This document shows, one piece after another, positions 52,601 to 61,100 of a DNA stretch of 64,000 bases. Location of the stretch: positions 59,186,044 through 59,250,043 of the forward strand of contig OX243811.1 of NCBI GenBank assembly GCA_945859605.1. Direction: 5' to 3'. Each line of letters opens with the position of its first letter. Positions within the stretch are counted from its first letter, which is position 1. The DNA comes from Lumbricus rubellus. Its lineage: Eukaryota > Annelida > Clitellata > Crassiclitellata > Lumbricidae. The notes under the pieces were generated by a model. The model was not told the origin of the DNA, made no database searches, and saw only the letters and a list, made by a program, of their open reading frames with translations. A program made the translations under genes and the position numbers.

Positions 52601-55396
52601 CTAATTAATCATTGTAATCATGTCGATCCCATGGTGACGTACGAGGCAGTGAAGGGCAAATCTTGCAATGCAGCGGTGTATGTCAATGGGCCATATAAAT
52701 TAGTAGGTTATTAAGCAACATAACATGGCCATAAGGACATTTTATGTTGCTTAATTTGCACATCCAGCTCTGCTAACCTTATTTGAAACTCTTTTTATGA
52801 TAATAGTTATTTTATTGCAGATGTGAACGAATGTCAATCGGATAATTCGACGTGTAATCGATTATTAGAAAACTGTGTTAACACCAATGGTAGTTACAGA
52901 TGCGATTGCAAAGATGGCTTTGTAAATATATCTGGAACGTGCAAAGGTAAGTAAAATGCGATCATCGCTACAAAGATTGAGTGAAAAGTTTGATCGAAAA
53001 GTTGCTCTGCTTGAAGTTACTCTGCACATGTAGATCTCTAATTCCGACACATCTTGTTGTCATAGTACATGTGCACTGCGTATTGATGTCATTTTATATT
53101 CTGACGTTATCAGCTAATTCGTATTAATTAGCTGAGTGTTAATTGTAATTTTAATTGATTGAGTCTTTAAAGAGTCGCCAAGTCGAGTTGTAAATTTCAT
53201 CTAGGCCTATTGATAATTCTAATTAATTACAGCTTTACCTTAAAATAATAAGCTTACTCATCAGTGATGGCAGTGACAATTACTAGCGTTAGAGATATAA
53301 GTCTTATTGCACATGTAACTTAGAGCCACCCATAGCAGTTATTTCACGACGATAATTATTATTTTAGCCTGTAGGTTACTTTGTTTTATTGCAGATATAG
53401 ATGAATGTCAGTTGAAGAGTCCATCATCACCGTGTAATGAACATTCTGAGCGTTGTATTAATAGCATTGGCAGCTATACATGTAAATGCAAGGAAGACTT
53501 CATTTACATTTTTGACAAGTGCGTAGGTGGGTATGTCCATAAGAGAAGAATGCCGTAGGCCTACATACAACGAAATGCTCTTTGCGTAAATGGACCTGAT
53601 GATTATAACGATCCACATGTAGGCCCCTATGTTTTACATCGATTTCATTGTTATTTGCTTCATAGACCTACTCTGCGCACAAAAATTAGTGACGCATCGC
53701 TGTGTATAATGTCGTTTGTCTTATATATTGCGACCCCAGCTTTTGTCTTTTCATTTCACTTACTGAACACGCGAAACTACGACAAGTCATTTCCTAAAAG
53801 CAATGGTAAGCTATATTGCTGTGCAAGTCCAAAATTTGGGTGTTATACCACCGATCAATACGTTCAATAGGCTATTTGTTTGCTACAAAATAAGAAATAA
53901 ATAAAAATAAGAGCCACAGATGGTTGGTCACGTAGCAAATATTGAAGCCACTTGTAAGACTCATTTGCGTGGTGTTATTTCAATTATGACTAACTGAAGC
54001 TAATGATGATGTCTTTTGAGTAGCCTATGTAACAATACCATTGCATATCATAAGGCTGTATCGATAAGGCGACAGGGTGTCTGCCATAGACTGGAATGCA
54101 AAAAATACTATTCTTGACAGTATAGCCTAGGCTACTACTGAAGTAGATAGAACGGGCTAAAAGCTAAAGACTCGTTTACCACCGATCAATACGTTTAAAA
54201 ATGTTGTAAAAGAGCTTGTTAATTATACATGTCCAATATTGTCCGTACAAATAGCCTATGCCTTAAGAATAATGCATTGCAGATGATTATGATTGTGTTC
54301 TTAGCTTAATCTATTGAACATTATTTTGTCAACAGAGTTCAATAGCACGGTTACCATCGGAATTTTAGGAACTCTTCTGGCAATCAGTTTGCTGGTCAAC
54401 GCGATCTTTATTGTCTCAAGAAGAAAAAGTGCAAAATCAAGAAAAGAAGGTATATGATTGGATATGCGAGTGTTCAGATGAACTGAATTAAGACGCTATC
54501 AAAAAGCTTTTATTCATTCTTATGAGTCTCCAAAAAGACTCAAATTAACCGAAATGAATGTCGACGTCACTCATCATCATATCCATTCTGTAATTAGGTT
54601 TTTCCTATAGCCTAATTTGTGCACCACCCTTTCTCAATTACTAACAAAAACGTTAGCTAGGCCCTACATGAACGTAGAATCTACATTGTTAACGAGGGGT
54701 TTTCTGAGCTCTAGTAGGCCTAATTAAATTACTAAGCAAAATAGACCTATGCAGATATTCTGTAGTTTTCCATTCAGATCTATTAAACACAATCTCTAAT
54801 ATGAATTCTATCAACAGTTGAATTAGGCCTACTGCTCAATGACTCTCAATACCTGCTTTTGAGGATCAACAATTTAAAGATTGCATATTCCTATCTATAA
54901 AGAATATTTTCAACTGCTTTTGCACTGATAACAAGCAAAAACGTAAAGCATTTGATGTGTGTCTACTAATTTGAATTGGCAATTAGACCTACTGAGGCTA
55001 CTGTTGAATCTTTTACGCTAAATAAAACGTAAAAGTTAACCAATTTTATTAGTAGGCCCTATACAATTTGTATTTTATCATATTTTATATAATTTTATGA
55101 CACTTTATAAATTTTTTCAACACGTTTAGCAGTTTAAAAACTAACATAAATTATGATGTGCAGTAGCTTTTGTATTATGTTTTGTAGAACTCGAACAAAA
55201 TATCGCACAGAACAATTTTGAGTCGAGTTCTTTAAAGATTTTGAATCAACATGAGACGGATTACATTGAGGTTCCAAACCGTGCCAGCATGTACGAACAG
55301 ATCATTACCGGACAACGACAGATAGTCCTCGCACCAACTTCTGAATATGCAGAGATTAGACAGATTGGCTATGTGAATGTTGCACCTCCTAACTAA
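31580..55396 (+). CDS. Gene B: complete WSC/EGF transmembrane receptor with ITIM/ITSM-like tail
   Basis: Fifteen exons: 31580-31652, 34398-34570, 38506-38641, 40281-40415, 41073-41251, 41888-42041, 45689-45832, 46015-46146, 46783-46926, 50754-50882, 51531-51659, 52821-52946, 53395-53526, 54336-54449, 55188-55396. They total 2109 nt: 702 residues plus TAA, with all phases consistent. Order of modules: signal peptide; WSC 1; EGF (FGSNC type); WSC 2; EGF (FYGQDC type); EGF-like (DCGMNNGDC); EGF-like (VNDV); four calcium-binding-type EGFs; transmembrane helix; ~70-residue tail. Family knowledge: WSC domains bind carbohydrate in other proteins and ITIM/ITSM tyrosines recruit SH2 phosphatases or adaptors. 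A role in recognition with inhibitory or tunable signalling is inference. One intron appears to use a GC donor (34571). No kinase domain follows the tail. Confidence 0.85.
33141..33722. mobile_element. Foldback/MITE family I, copy 2
   Basis: Ends CGTTGAATTGAGCG and GCTGAATTCAACG. About 110-bp inverse arms of AATTCGCCGCC and CAGCGCCTAT units. Homologous to 24151-24825. It sits in gene B intron 1. No clear target duplication. Confidence 0.8.
34398..34570 (+). CDS. Gene B exon 2: WSC domain 1, first half (GC donor)
   Basis: Acceptor GTTGTAG. Reads GQLHENYIGCFVDIG and ends DITFAALN in phase 0. The donor is GCAAGT instead of GT; the paralog in gene C ends CTGAAC with GTAAGA at the same place. Using the nearby GTAGTC would break the frame to exon 3. 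Confidence 0.82.
34932..37897. mobile_element. ~3-kb foldback with TTAATCCCGCGACA-type tandem-repeat arms (family III)
   Basis: Left arm (34932-35110) has about ten degenerate copies of a 15-18 bp unit around TTAATCCCGCGACAGT. The right arm (37668-37897) has the inverse, GTCGCGGGATTAA. Ends are GGGT...ACCC. The interior holds a piggyBac-like MITE. It lies in gene B intron 2. Target duplication not resolved. Confidence 0.8.
35369..37454. mobile_element. piggyBac-like MITE with hairpin ends, inside the family III foldback
   Basis: Bounded by TTAA at 35365-35368 and 37455-37458. Ends CCCATTAGTGCC and GGCACTAATGGG. Each end is followed by an inverse copy (GGCACGAACGGG near 35770, CCCATTCGTGCC near 37290), so both termini are palindromic. 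The ~1.5-kb core is unrecognised and non-coding. Confidence 0.72.
38070..38332 (+). pseudogene. LINE 3' end remnant with GAC/GAT tail
   Basis: A + frame reads VMDDKGRRGRPNRE, a basic segment typical of the C-terminus of RTE/CR1-type LINE proteins, then decays. It ends in (GAC)n(GAT)n at 38280-38328, a usual LINE 3' tail. Confidence 0.6.
38506..38641 (+). CDS. Gene B exon 3: WSC domain 1, second half
   Basis: After TTTTTAG it reads NGRQCTCRNNSGQQLP and ends DTRFYSLYTG before GTGAGC. It has fewer CGG-type residues (VCGEK) than WSC 2. Confidence 0.83.
38685..39389. mobile_element. hAT-type non-autonomous element
   Basis: Ends CAGCGTTTTCCAAGGGTTCC and TTTGGAAAACGTGCTG, with GGTTCCGTGG/GGTTCCGCG words near both ends. 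The duplication is uncertain. In gene B intron 3. Confidence 0.65.
39482..39837 (+). repeat. tRNA-derived SINE with ATT tail
   Basis: Head GTCCGTAGCTCAGTTGAGAG (A box) and CCGGGTTCAAGCCTCG (B box), ~280-bp body, tail GATTATTATTAATTATT. In gene B intron 3. Confidence 0.82.
40281..40415 (+). CDS. Gene B exon 4: EGF module, laminin/MEGF-like
   Basis: Phase 1-1, 45 codons: VCSVGSFGSNCDQSC, CDRETGICPDGC, EWTGASCNI. The eight-cysteine spacing is of the type seen in MEGF/SREC/Tie ectodomains. Confidence 0.85.
   Translation, partial: YVVLVPLVPTVTSHVTAIDVYHAIEKQGSVRMDATTSGLEQVVI
40727..40990. mobile_element. Small foldback with GGACGTTTCATCCC-type tandem arms (family IV)
   Basis: The left arm (to 40870) has about ten 13-15 bp units such as GGACGATTCATCC and GGACGGTTCATCC. 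The right arm (40915-40985) has the inverse. The centre is a hairpin ATTAATAGAGCAT/ATGCTCTATTAAT. Gene B intron 4. Confidence 0.8.
41073..41251 (+). CDS. Gene B exon 5: WSC domain 2, first half
   Basis: Acceptor CTGCTACAG. Reads QKQYIGCYGDGP and ends NNYTYAGMQ in phase 0 before GTAATA. It contains the NPGGKTGSGK insertion shared with gene C. Confidence 0.86.
41888..42041 (+). CDS. Gene B exon 6: WSC domain 2, second half
   Basis: Reads YGYDCNCGEKYDRYGN and ends CGGSYANSVYHG before GTGAGC. A longer loop (ERSCPANRNQ) than in gene C. Confidence 0.86.
43336..44983. mobile_element. hAT-type element inserted in the LINE
   Basis: Left end CAGAATTTCTCAACC, right end GGTTAAGAACCTTTG. TTCTAGAG duplicated exactly at 43328-43335 and 44984-44991. 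Subterminal GTGTGTCGC words are present at both sides. It hosts the tandem-repeat foldback. Confidence 0.9.
43363..44623. mobile_element. 1261-bp foldback with CGGACAATTCGGAG tandem-repeat arms and 9-bp duplication (family V)
   Basis: The left arm (43363-43640) is a run of 13-15 bp CGGACAATTCGGAG units. The right arm (44350-44623) is the inverse, CTCCGAATTGTCCG. GTGTCGCGA is duplicated exactly at 43354-43362 and 44624-44632. The core 43650-44340 is unrecognised. Repeat-rich readings across the arms are not proteins. Confidence 0.9.
45689..45832 (+). CDS. Gene B exon 7: EGF module
   Basis: Phase 1-1: VCPLGFYGQDCVKRC, CRFNGTCLNSN, RGWTGSACNIRG, before GTAGGC. No counterpart is visible in gene A. 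Confidence 0.86.
46015..46146 (+). CDS. Gene B exon 8: EGF-like module
   Basis: Phase 1-1: DCGMNNGDCASDETC, SVCRCKEGSYRY, ITCRP, before GTAAGA. Six cysteines. The gene C homologue is truncated and gene A lacks it. Confidence 0.83.
46783..46926 (+). CDS. Gene B exon 9: EGF-like module (VNDV type)
   Basis: Phase 1-1: VNDVLWCVIDPYC, CQCKQGFHRMNALGFCTG, before GTACAC. Direct counterpart of 5107-5250 in gene A. Confidence 0.86.
47118..49070. mobile_element. ~1.95-kb inverted-repeat element in gene B intron 9
   Basis: The ends share GGCATTCCGTACCCGATTTC, TAGCATTG and TTATGAATATTCATAA over ~110 bp in inverse orientation (47120-47235 and 48955-49066). Short open frames inside (47403-47630, 48525-48785) resemble nothing I know. 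Boundaries and duplication are unclear. Confidence 0.72.
49389..50556. mobile_element. mariner-like foldback with two ~200-bp modules per arm
   Basis: Ends CAGGGTGCGCCAAAAAAAGT and its inverse, with TA on both sides. Each arm has two tandem copies of a module containing TTCAACAAAATATTTCAAAC and CCACCCACCGTTTTTTGACG, giving a 2+2 palindrome. No transposase. It lies in the intron before 50754, where gene A has no insertion. Confidence 0.85.
50754..50882 (+). CDS. Gene B exon 10: calcium-binding-type EGF ('a')
   Basis: [18 protein letters not shown] then [16 protein letters not shown]. One codon longer than the gene A copy (FIINIS). Upstream intron is homologous to that before 22015. Confidence 0.87.
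51318..51430 (-). repeat. tRNA-derived SINE-like copy before EGF exon 51531
   Basis: GACCTTTGGGAGGGTAG and CTCACGTCAGTGATGTTGC match the copies before exons 20814 and 22720. Confidence 0.5.
51531..51659 (+). CDS. Gene B exon 11: calcium-binding-type EGF ('b')
   Basis: DIDECRNESLLCDHETEL then [16 protein letters not shown], before GTAATG. Confidence 0.87.
52821..52946 (+). CDS. Gene B exon 12: calcium-binding-type EGF
   Basis: DVNECQSDNSTCNRLLEN then CVNTNGSYRCDCKDGF, before GTAAGT. It sits where gene A has its second a-b pair. Confidence 0.86.
53395..53526 (+). CDS. Gene B exon 13: calcium-binding-type EGF ('c')
   Basis: DIDECQLKSPSSPC then [16 protein letters not shown]. The usual glycine of DGF is replaced (EDF), followed by a hydrophobic IYIF. 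Before GTGGGT. Confidence 0.84.
54336..54449 (+). CDS. Gene B exon 14: transmembrane helix
   Basis: EFNST, then a hydrophobic run ([20 protein letters not shown]), then RRKSAKSRKE as the stop-transfer signal. Confidence 0.88.
55188..55396 (+). CDS. Gene B exon 15: cytoplasmic tail with four tyrosine motifs
   Basis: TDYIEV fits the ITSM consensus TxYxx[VI]. SMYEQI, SEYAEI and IGYVNV fit ITIM [SIVL]xYxx[ILV]. Y-I-E-V and Y-E-Q-I are six residues apart, so an ITAM-like reading (with V for L/I) is an alternative. YVNV is also a Grb2-type site. Ends VAPPN then TAA. Confidence 0.85.
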
Positions 55397-55718
55397 ATAA
55401 TGTTAAGTAAGTGCATAAGTAAGTACATCCCTTATTGAGCTAATTGCATATCCCTACTACGCTGGTGTAGGCCTAATAGTAAGCAACGGACTATCAATAA
55501 TTATGAGTACAACATTCCAACAAACCAAAAAATCCTGCGCTGTAAACAGTATAGGCAACGGTCAAGCAATCGTGGTCGCAAGTTTATTACTAGATTCTTT
55601 AGTTGGAGCAGCTTAAGCAGTAAGTGGCTCATGTCCGTCAGGACAGCAGAGCAAATTTAATGACGGATATTGACTTGAAGACAAAATCGCTCAAATGCTG
55701 TATAGTCTTTGGAAAGGT

Positions 55719-56568
55719 TAGGGCCCCCAGAAATTTTCGCCAAGAAACTGAAAAAATTGCGCACCAAATATGAAAAAATTGCGCCAATTTTGCGCAAGTT
55801 AAAAAATGATAATTTTCGTTTTTTTTCATTAAATCGGTGTACAAAAGTATCTAGCAGTGTTTTTGTCACTTAATGTAAAGCTTTAGCGTTCTAGAAATTA
55901 GAAAATCAAGCTAAAAAATGCAGTTATAAAGTTCCTATAACCATAAGATTAATGTATTCAGACGATTGCAAAGAATTTTTATTTTGCAAAATTTACGCCC
56001 ACCGCAATCTACGCTCATTACAAATAGGCCTACAACTTCAAGATGGTATTATTTATTAATATATGCCAGGCTATGCCTATATTATAATGAATCACCAAGT
56101 TACACAACGTGCTGAATAGTAGCCTTCCGTCTTTGTCTGCACGCCTGACGCCCATAGATTAAATGCGTTCGCTCTGTCATAAGTACGCGACGCTGCCATG
56201 TGACCGCCTTGAGAAACTTCGTCTAACATATTTTATTTTGTGGCCGTGAAGTTCTGGAATTTTTATACTTTAAGTTTGGTACATTACTACTAAAAATAAC
56301 GATCTTTAACTAAAAATTTCAATATAATTTCATCCCATTCTGCGGCCGCCATTTTGATTATCGCCCATCGGTCTCGTTGCTATGTTGAACTGCCGTGCGC
56401 CGCAGTGATATTTTAAGTCAATCAAAGCCCAATTTAGATAAATTAGCAAGATTTTGTCAAAAATTGCGCTAAAATCGCGCGGATTGGCAATTTTTGCGCT
56501 CTTGCGCGAAACCTGGAAATTTGCACTAAATTTGCGCTGCGCAAGATCGCGAATTTCTGGGGGGCCTA
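55719..56568. mobile_element. 850-bp inverted-repeat element in the gene B 3' flank
   Basis: Ends TAGGGCCCCCAGAAATT and AATTTCTGGGGGGCCTA. AAAGGT flanks both sides. The gene A flank (GGAAGGTACTGG, 27484-27495) is the empty site. Interior rich in TTGCGC words. Superfamily not assigned. Confidence 0.8.
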
Positions 56569-57140
56569 AAAGGTACTGGAGGCGCGTTAGCTTGCATATT
56601 GTAGACTGCAGGCAGGTCGTATCTTGTTGACCCGAAGATCCCACCATCTGAGGAGAGAGAGCATAGAGCAAAGTAGCCACTGTTGTCGCACGTAGGCTAC
56701 TAGGCCTGCATTATACATCATAAAGTTGCAGACCCTTGAGGCCATGCGCAACGACTACATGTATACGCGGTGCAAACATTGATTATATATTTTGCCTTGC
56801 AGCCATAATAATAATGATAATAATAATAATTTATTATTGTTCCTGTGATATGCGGTTACAGGTCTAAGCGGTTCAATCGCTTAAAACTTAAAACCTAACC
56901 CTAAGACATTAAGGCTCGAAACCCTAGTCCCGGGTGACATCGGAACAATGTTAAGCACTGCACAGAACAAGCTTCTCGAGCGTATTACCACCATCTCTAA
57001 AACAGCGAAAGGCAGCGAAAAACAAAGACCGAGAGAACATTAATTTTATCAATAGACCCTATGAGGTTATCACATAGGTTTTAAGTAAATAGGCCTATTG
57101 GATAAACTCAGCGCGCTAAGTTTACAAGGAATAAGCTTAA

Positions 57141-57206
57141 CCCTTTAATGCCGGGGGTATAGGATTTCCATACCATTTAGGCTACTACCATCTCGGCATC
57201 AAAGGG
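57141..57206. mobile_element. 66-bp piggyBac-like mini-MITE
   Basis: TTAA then CCCTTTAATGCCG at the left, CGGCATCAAAGGG then TTAG at the right. The inner sequence is also palindromic (GGTATAGGATTTCCATACC). Confidence 0.65.
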
Positions 57207-57989
57207 TTAGATAAACAAAAAAATTCTTAACCTGATCTGCTTAGAATGCGTTGCAAGTTCACTAGAATTGAGGTTTAAATAAATTATATGCATATTTATG
57301 TAACCAGGCATATTTAGACAAAAGAAATTGTTGTACATAGTTAACCAAATTTTACGATGAAACGTATGTTATGACTGCTTATTTTTACTATGATGATTGA
57401 CAAGCATTATGTACGATGAGGACCATTTATTTAGGCATGGCGGGCCACTTTTGGACCGCGGGCCACGTGTTGGGAACCACTGGCATAGGCCTACTCATAA
57501 AAGTGCTGTACTCTGCGTTGGCGTAGCAATTGTGAGCATTATGCATATTAGATAAAGTCATGGCGTCAGTGATCGCGCAAGAACCACTACATAATATGCG
57601 ACCCAATTTTGTCTGGTTAATTTAGGATTGAGATAATTCACAAAACATAGAGGCGGTACCTTCTACGAATGGAGTGACTCATGAAGTCTTTATATCCTGG
57701 TTTTAAATCGTTATTATGACACAAATGAATATGATAATTAACTAGACGTCAAACATGATTAAAACGGAGACTATAATTTGCTGCTGCAACATATAGGCCT
57801 ACAGGATGCAAGTGATCGTTTACTGCAGCCCTACTGCACACATCATGGGCATTGGGCAGTTAGGCTCTGACATAATATTCTGTGCTATAAAAACCTTGAT
57901 GAATTGCATCACTGCCTCTACTCGTCAAAAGTGATGACTGAACATGACATGATATTTAGATTATTATTAGTAACCTATTGTCGGTTCTT

Positions 57990-57996
57990 TATAAAT
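57990..57996 (+). promoter_or_regulatory. Possible TATA box of gene C
   Basis: TATAAAT 68 bp before the ATG at 58064, a plausible distance for a short 5' UTR. Confidence 0.35.
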
Positions 57997-58063
57997 GAAT
58001 CTACAATAAGTTATTATCAGCTTCGTGAAACTTTGTGAAATCTGGATCTAACTCATCTTTAAA

Positions 58064-58136
58064 ATGCGTACACTGATTAACTACGCAGGCGTAATCGTTT
58101 CTTGTTGGCTACTTCTCGCAGTTACCCGGATCACTG
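58064..58136 (+). CDS. Gene C exon 1: signal peptide
   Basis: MRTLINYAG then hydrophobic VIVSCWLLLAV, ending TRIT in phase 1 before GTACGT. Exactly 73 nt, as in gene B. Confidence 0.85.
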
Positions 58137-61100
58137 GTACGTGGAATTATTCAAGTAGACGTGACCTATTATATCTCGACATGCGTTAAACACGAATATG
58201 CGAACAGGTTTTCCTATGTTTATGAATAATAGCAAGTTAAAGTTTAAATGGGTGGCAGATGTGGTAGGTCTATAGAGTTTTTCATTTTATGCTGACGATG
58301 TAGAGAAGATTGGTTTGACATTATTGGCTTTTAAATTCCATTTCCATGTCTTTGAAAGAAAAAGGATCTTCAGAACGGTGCAACATGCAGCGACGCATTG
58401 CCAAGAGTTTAGCAGTAGGCGAAAGATTATAGTTTGGTACTTTGGGATGCGCCACAACAGAGCTACACATCAACGCAAATTAAATGGGGACCCTAGACCC
58501 AATACCATGCACGTTGCTGACCACGAACTTGCCAACAACAGCTTTGCCATAAATGCTGCGTCTCCTGAAGGTTAAGTCCGCTCATGTAAAGTTTGTCACA
58601 GGACTCGATATCGACTTGTGAGTAGGATAATTTCGGCTGATATAGATCTAATTATTATTTTTGCTTTAATGCAGACCATGGTGCAGACTATGCTCAGTAC
58701 GCCTAATTGCTAGAATGTTCCATCTTTTTGTTGGCGTATATAATATTATGGTTAATCGATGTTTCTTCTGCGAATAAAAGATTGTTGCTTAAATTGGAGC
58801 TGGATTACTGAAAAATTGCTATTTAAATTAAAGTTGGAATGTTGGATCGATGAGAAAATTAATGGTTGATAAAGTATCAACAATCATGGTTGATAAAGTA
58901 TCAGCCTGATTGATGAAAAAGATTCATGCCAAAGTTTAGGAGTCGGATTGATGAACATGATAATCATAATGCTGTAGGCTATTGGGCCATTAATGATTAA
59001 TTTAGATTGCCATAAAACGATAGATAATTCAATATCCATTCTACGACTAAGCCTAATTAAGATGCAGGCCATCTGCTGAACACTGAGTAACTACAGAGCC
59101 ACGTGAAATCACCTGTAGGCTTCGCATAATATGTGACATTTAATATATATATATATAATTTATATATAAATTATATATAAAATATATAATATTTACATAT
59201 AATGTAAATTGCAATGCGTTACTCGTGTTAAAATTCTTATTATTGCAGGTGAGCTGAATGAAAAGTACGTCGGTTGCTTTAGAGACAAAGAAAAACAGCA
59301 GATAATGGAACCTTCTCTGAAGGATGCAGTTAACCTAACTATTGAAATATGTATACAGAAATGTTACAATCAAACTCATTCGAAGATGACATTTGCAGCC
59401 CTGAACGTAAGAATTACTTAGCATTTTCCAGATCTCTGATTTAACTCGGCTTCATTAGCAAAACTGTTTCATCACAATGCGAACATGTAGCCTTAAACGT
59501 TTTGAATCCTATTGTGGCTAATTGGCTATGTCGAACAGAGCTCTGTTTTTACTGACGCTAACAAATTAAAGCTCATGACTTCAACTTCGAGTCGGTAATT
59601 ATGCAGACAATCGTGACTGCATGAATAGATGCACAACATTGCACATGGGCGTTTGTATAAAATTATAGAGGTTATGCACTTATAGTACGCAGTGATGCAA
59701 TTATTTTAACGGTTACAACCGTTACACGGATAAACATTTATCATAATAGGCCTAATACTTACAAAGAGGATGCAAACTACATGTAGGCCATTGCAGGGCC
59801 TACATTCCTGCACAAGAGCATTAAGAACTGCCAGTACCACAAAATAATATAAGACAATATAACATTTTTTAAAGTAATTATTTGACAGCATCACAACATT
59901 GACACAGATTTAAACTAAATTACATGCATACCAAAACAAGCTCTATTGAAAGGCTGCAGGACAGTGCAGGTGCATGGGAAGAAAATTTTCTGTTCATGAA
60001 ATCTGCATTTTCTTTCCTAACCCATGAAAAGATCAGTATAATTCGACCCCATTCTAATCCTATGAGTTCTAACTCTCTGCGATTTGATATGGAAATTGTA
60101 GAATGGGCTTGAATGCATCTGCAGAGATGACTTTGGCCAACAGTTGCCTTATCGAAACTGTAGCGTTAAATGTTCAGGAGATGCGGTGCAAAATTGTGGA
60201 GGAAACCACGCTAATAAATTTTATTCGTTCTACACAGGTGAGCTAAATATAATTTGTGCAATAATAGTTTGTCTAACTGTCTAACATGATAGTTCTTAAC
60301 TTAATATTGGCCTAGTTTTCATTCTCGCTGCATCAACATGATGGGATTTCCTCGTCTGTCGCCTATGCTTGCAAATCTAACTTCAAAGCTGATTTCATTC
60401 TAACGATGAGATTGCTCTGAAAAACAGCTTGCGTGAAAATATTAATTGAGTCTGGGGAATGTTTTTAGGAAGTTCGCCAAACCGAAGACGACTTAAGAAC
60501 ATCATGATTATTTTATTTTCCTTGATTAGCATGCAGTAGGCTTCTGGAACCAATTACTTCTGAAGATTGACAAAGTTTGATAGTTCGCGTTGAATTCTTA
60601 AGTAACAACAGCTCGTGGCGGTCGCTAAACCGATAAGTGGCTCATGAACAGAAGGAAGTAACAAGATTTGTCTTAGAATTGCAAATGCAGGTCTTTTTTG
60701 TCTTCAGTATGTTCTGTCGGCTACTTTGGTTCAAACTGTGACCAATTATGTCACTGCAAGAGAGGTTTACCGTGCGACCGAAAAACTGGCATCTGTTCGA
60801 ATGGATGCGAAGAGCATTGGAGTGGAACGAGCTGTAATATAGGTAAGCAGAACATAATATTATAAGCTGCTCTTTGACTGAAATACATACATAAGATCCA
60901 GAAGACTGGTAGGACTGCGAAAATCTACCTATCCACAGACCAACCCAACTCAACTCGTAAACTATATAGGCCTACACAAGTCATAATTAAAATCGGAATC
61001 AGTTGAGGTATGGGGAGGAATATGAAGTCGAGAAAGTGAGAAAGAAGAAGATTTTGTGAGAGAAGCAACGAGAAGATGTGGCGGTAATTATTTTAAGGCT

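Larger units (their letters stand above)
55397..58063. other. Spacer between genes B and C
   Basis: Homologous to the gene A 3' flank (GACTTGAAGACAAAATCGCT, AAAGGTACTGGAGGCG, AAAGTTGCAGACCCTTGA). Contains the elements at 55719-56568 and 57141-57206, a hAT right end near 57483, and a short AATAATAAT run near 56810. No gene recognised. Confidence 0.6.

Noticed and set aside
55188..55396. Truncated receptor tyrosine kinase
   Set aside because: The tail ends in an in-frame stop in both A and B, and no kinase motifs (GxGxxG, HRD, DFG) are seen downstream to 58000; a distant alternative exon cannot be excluded.
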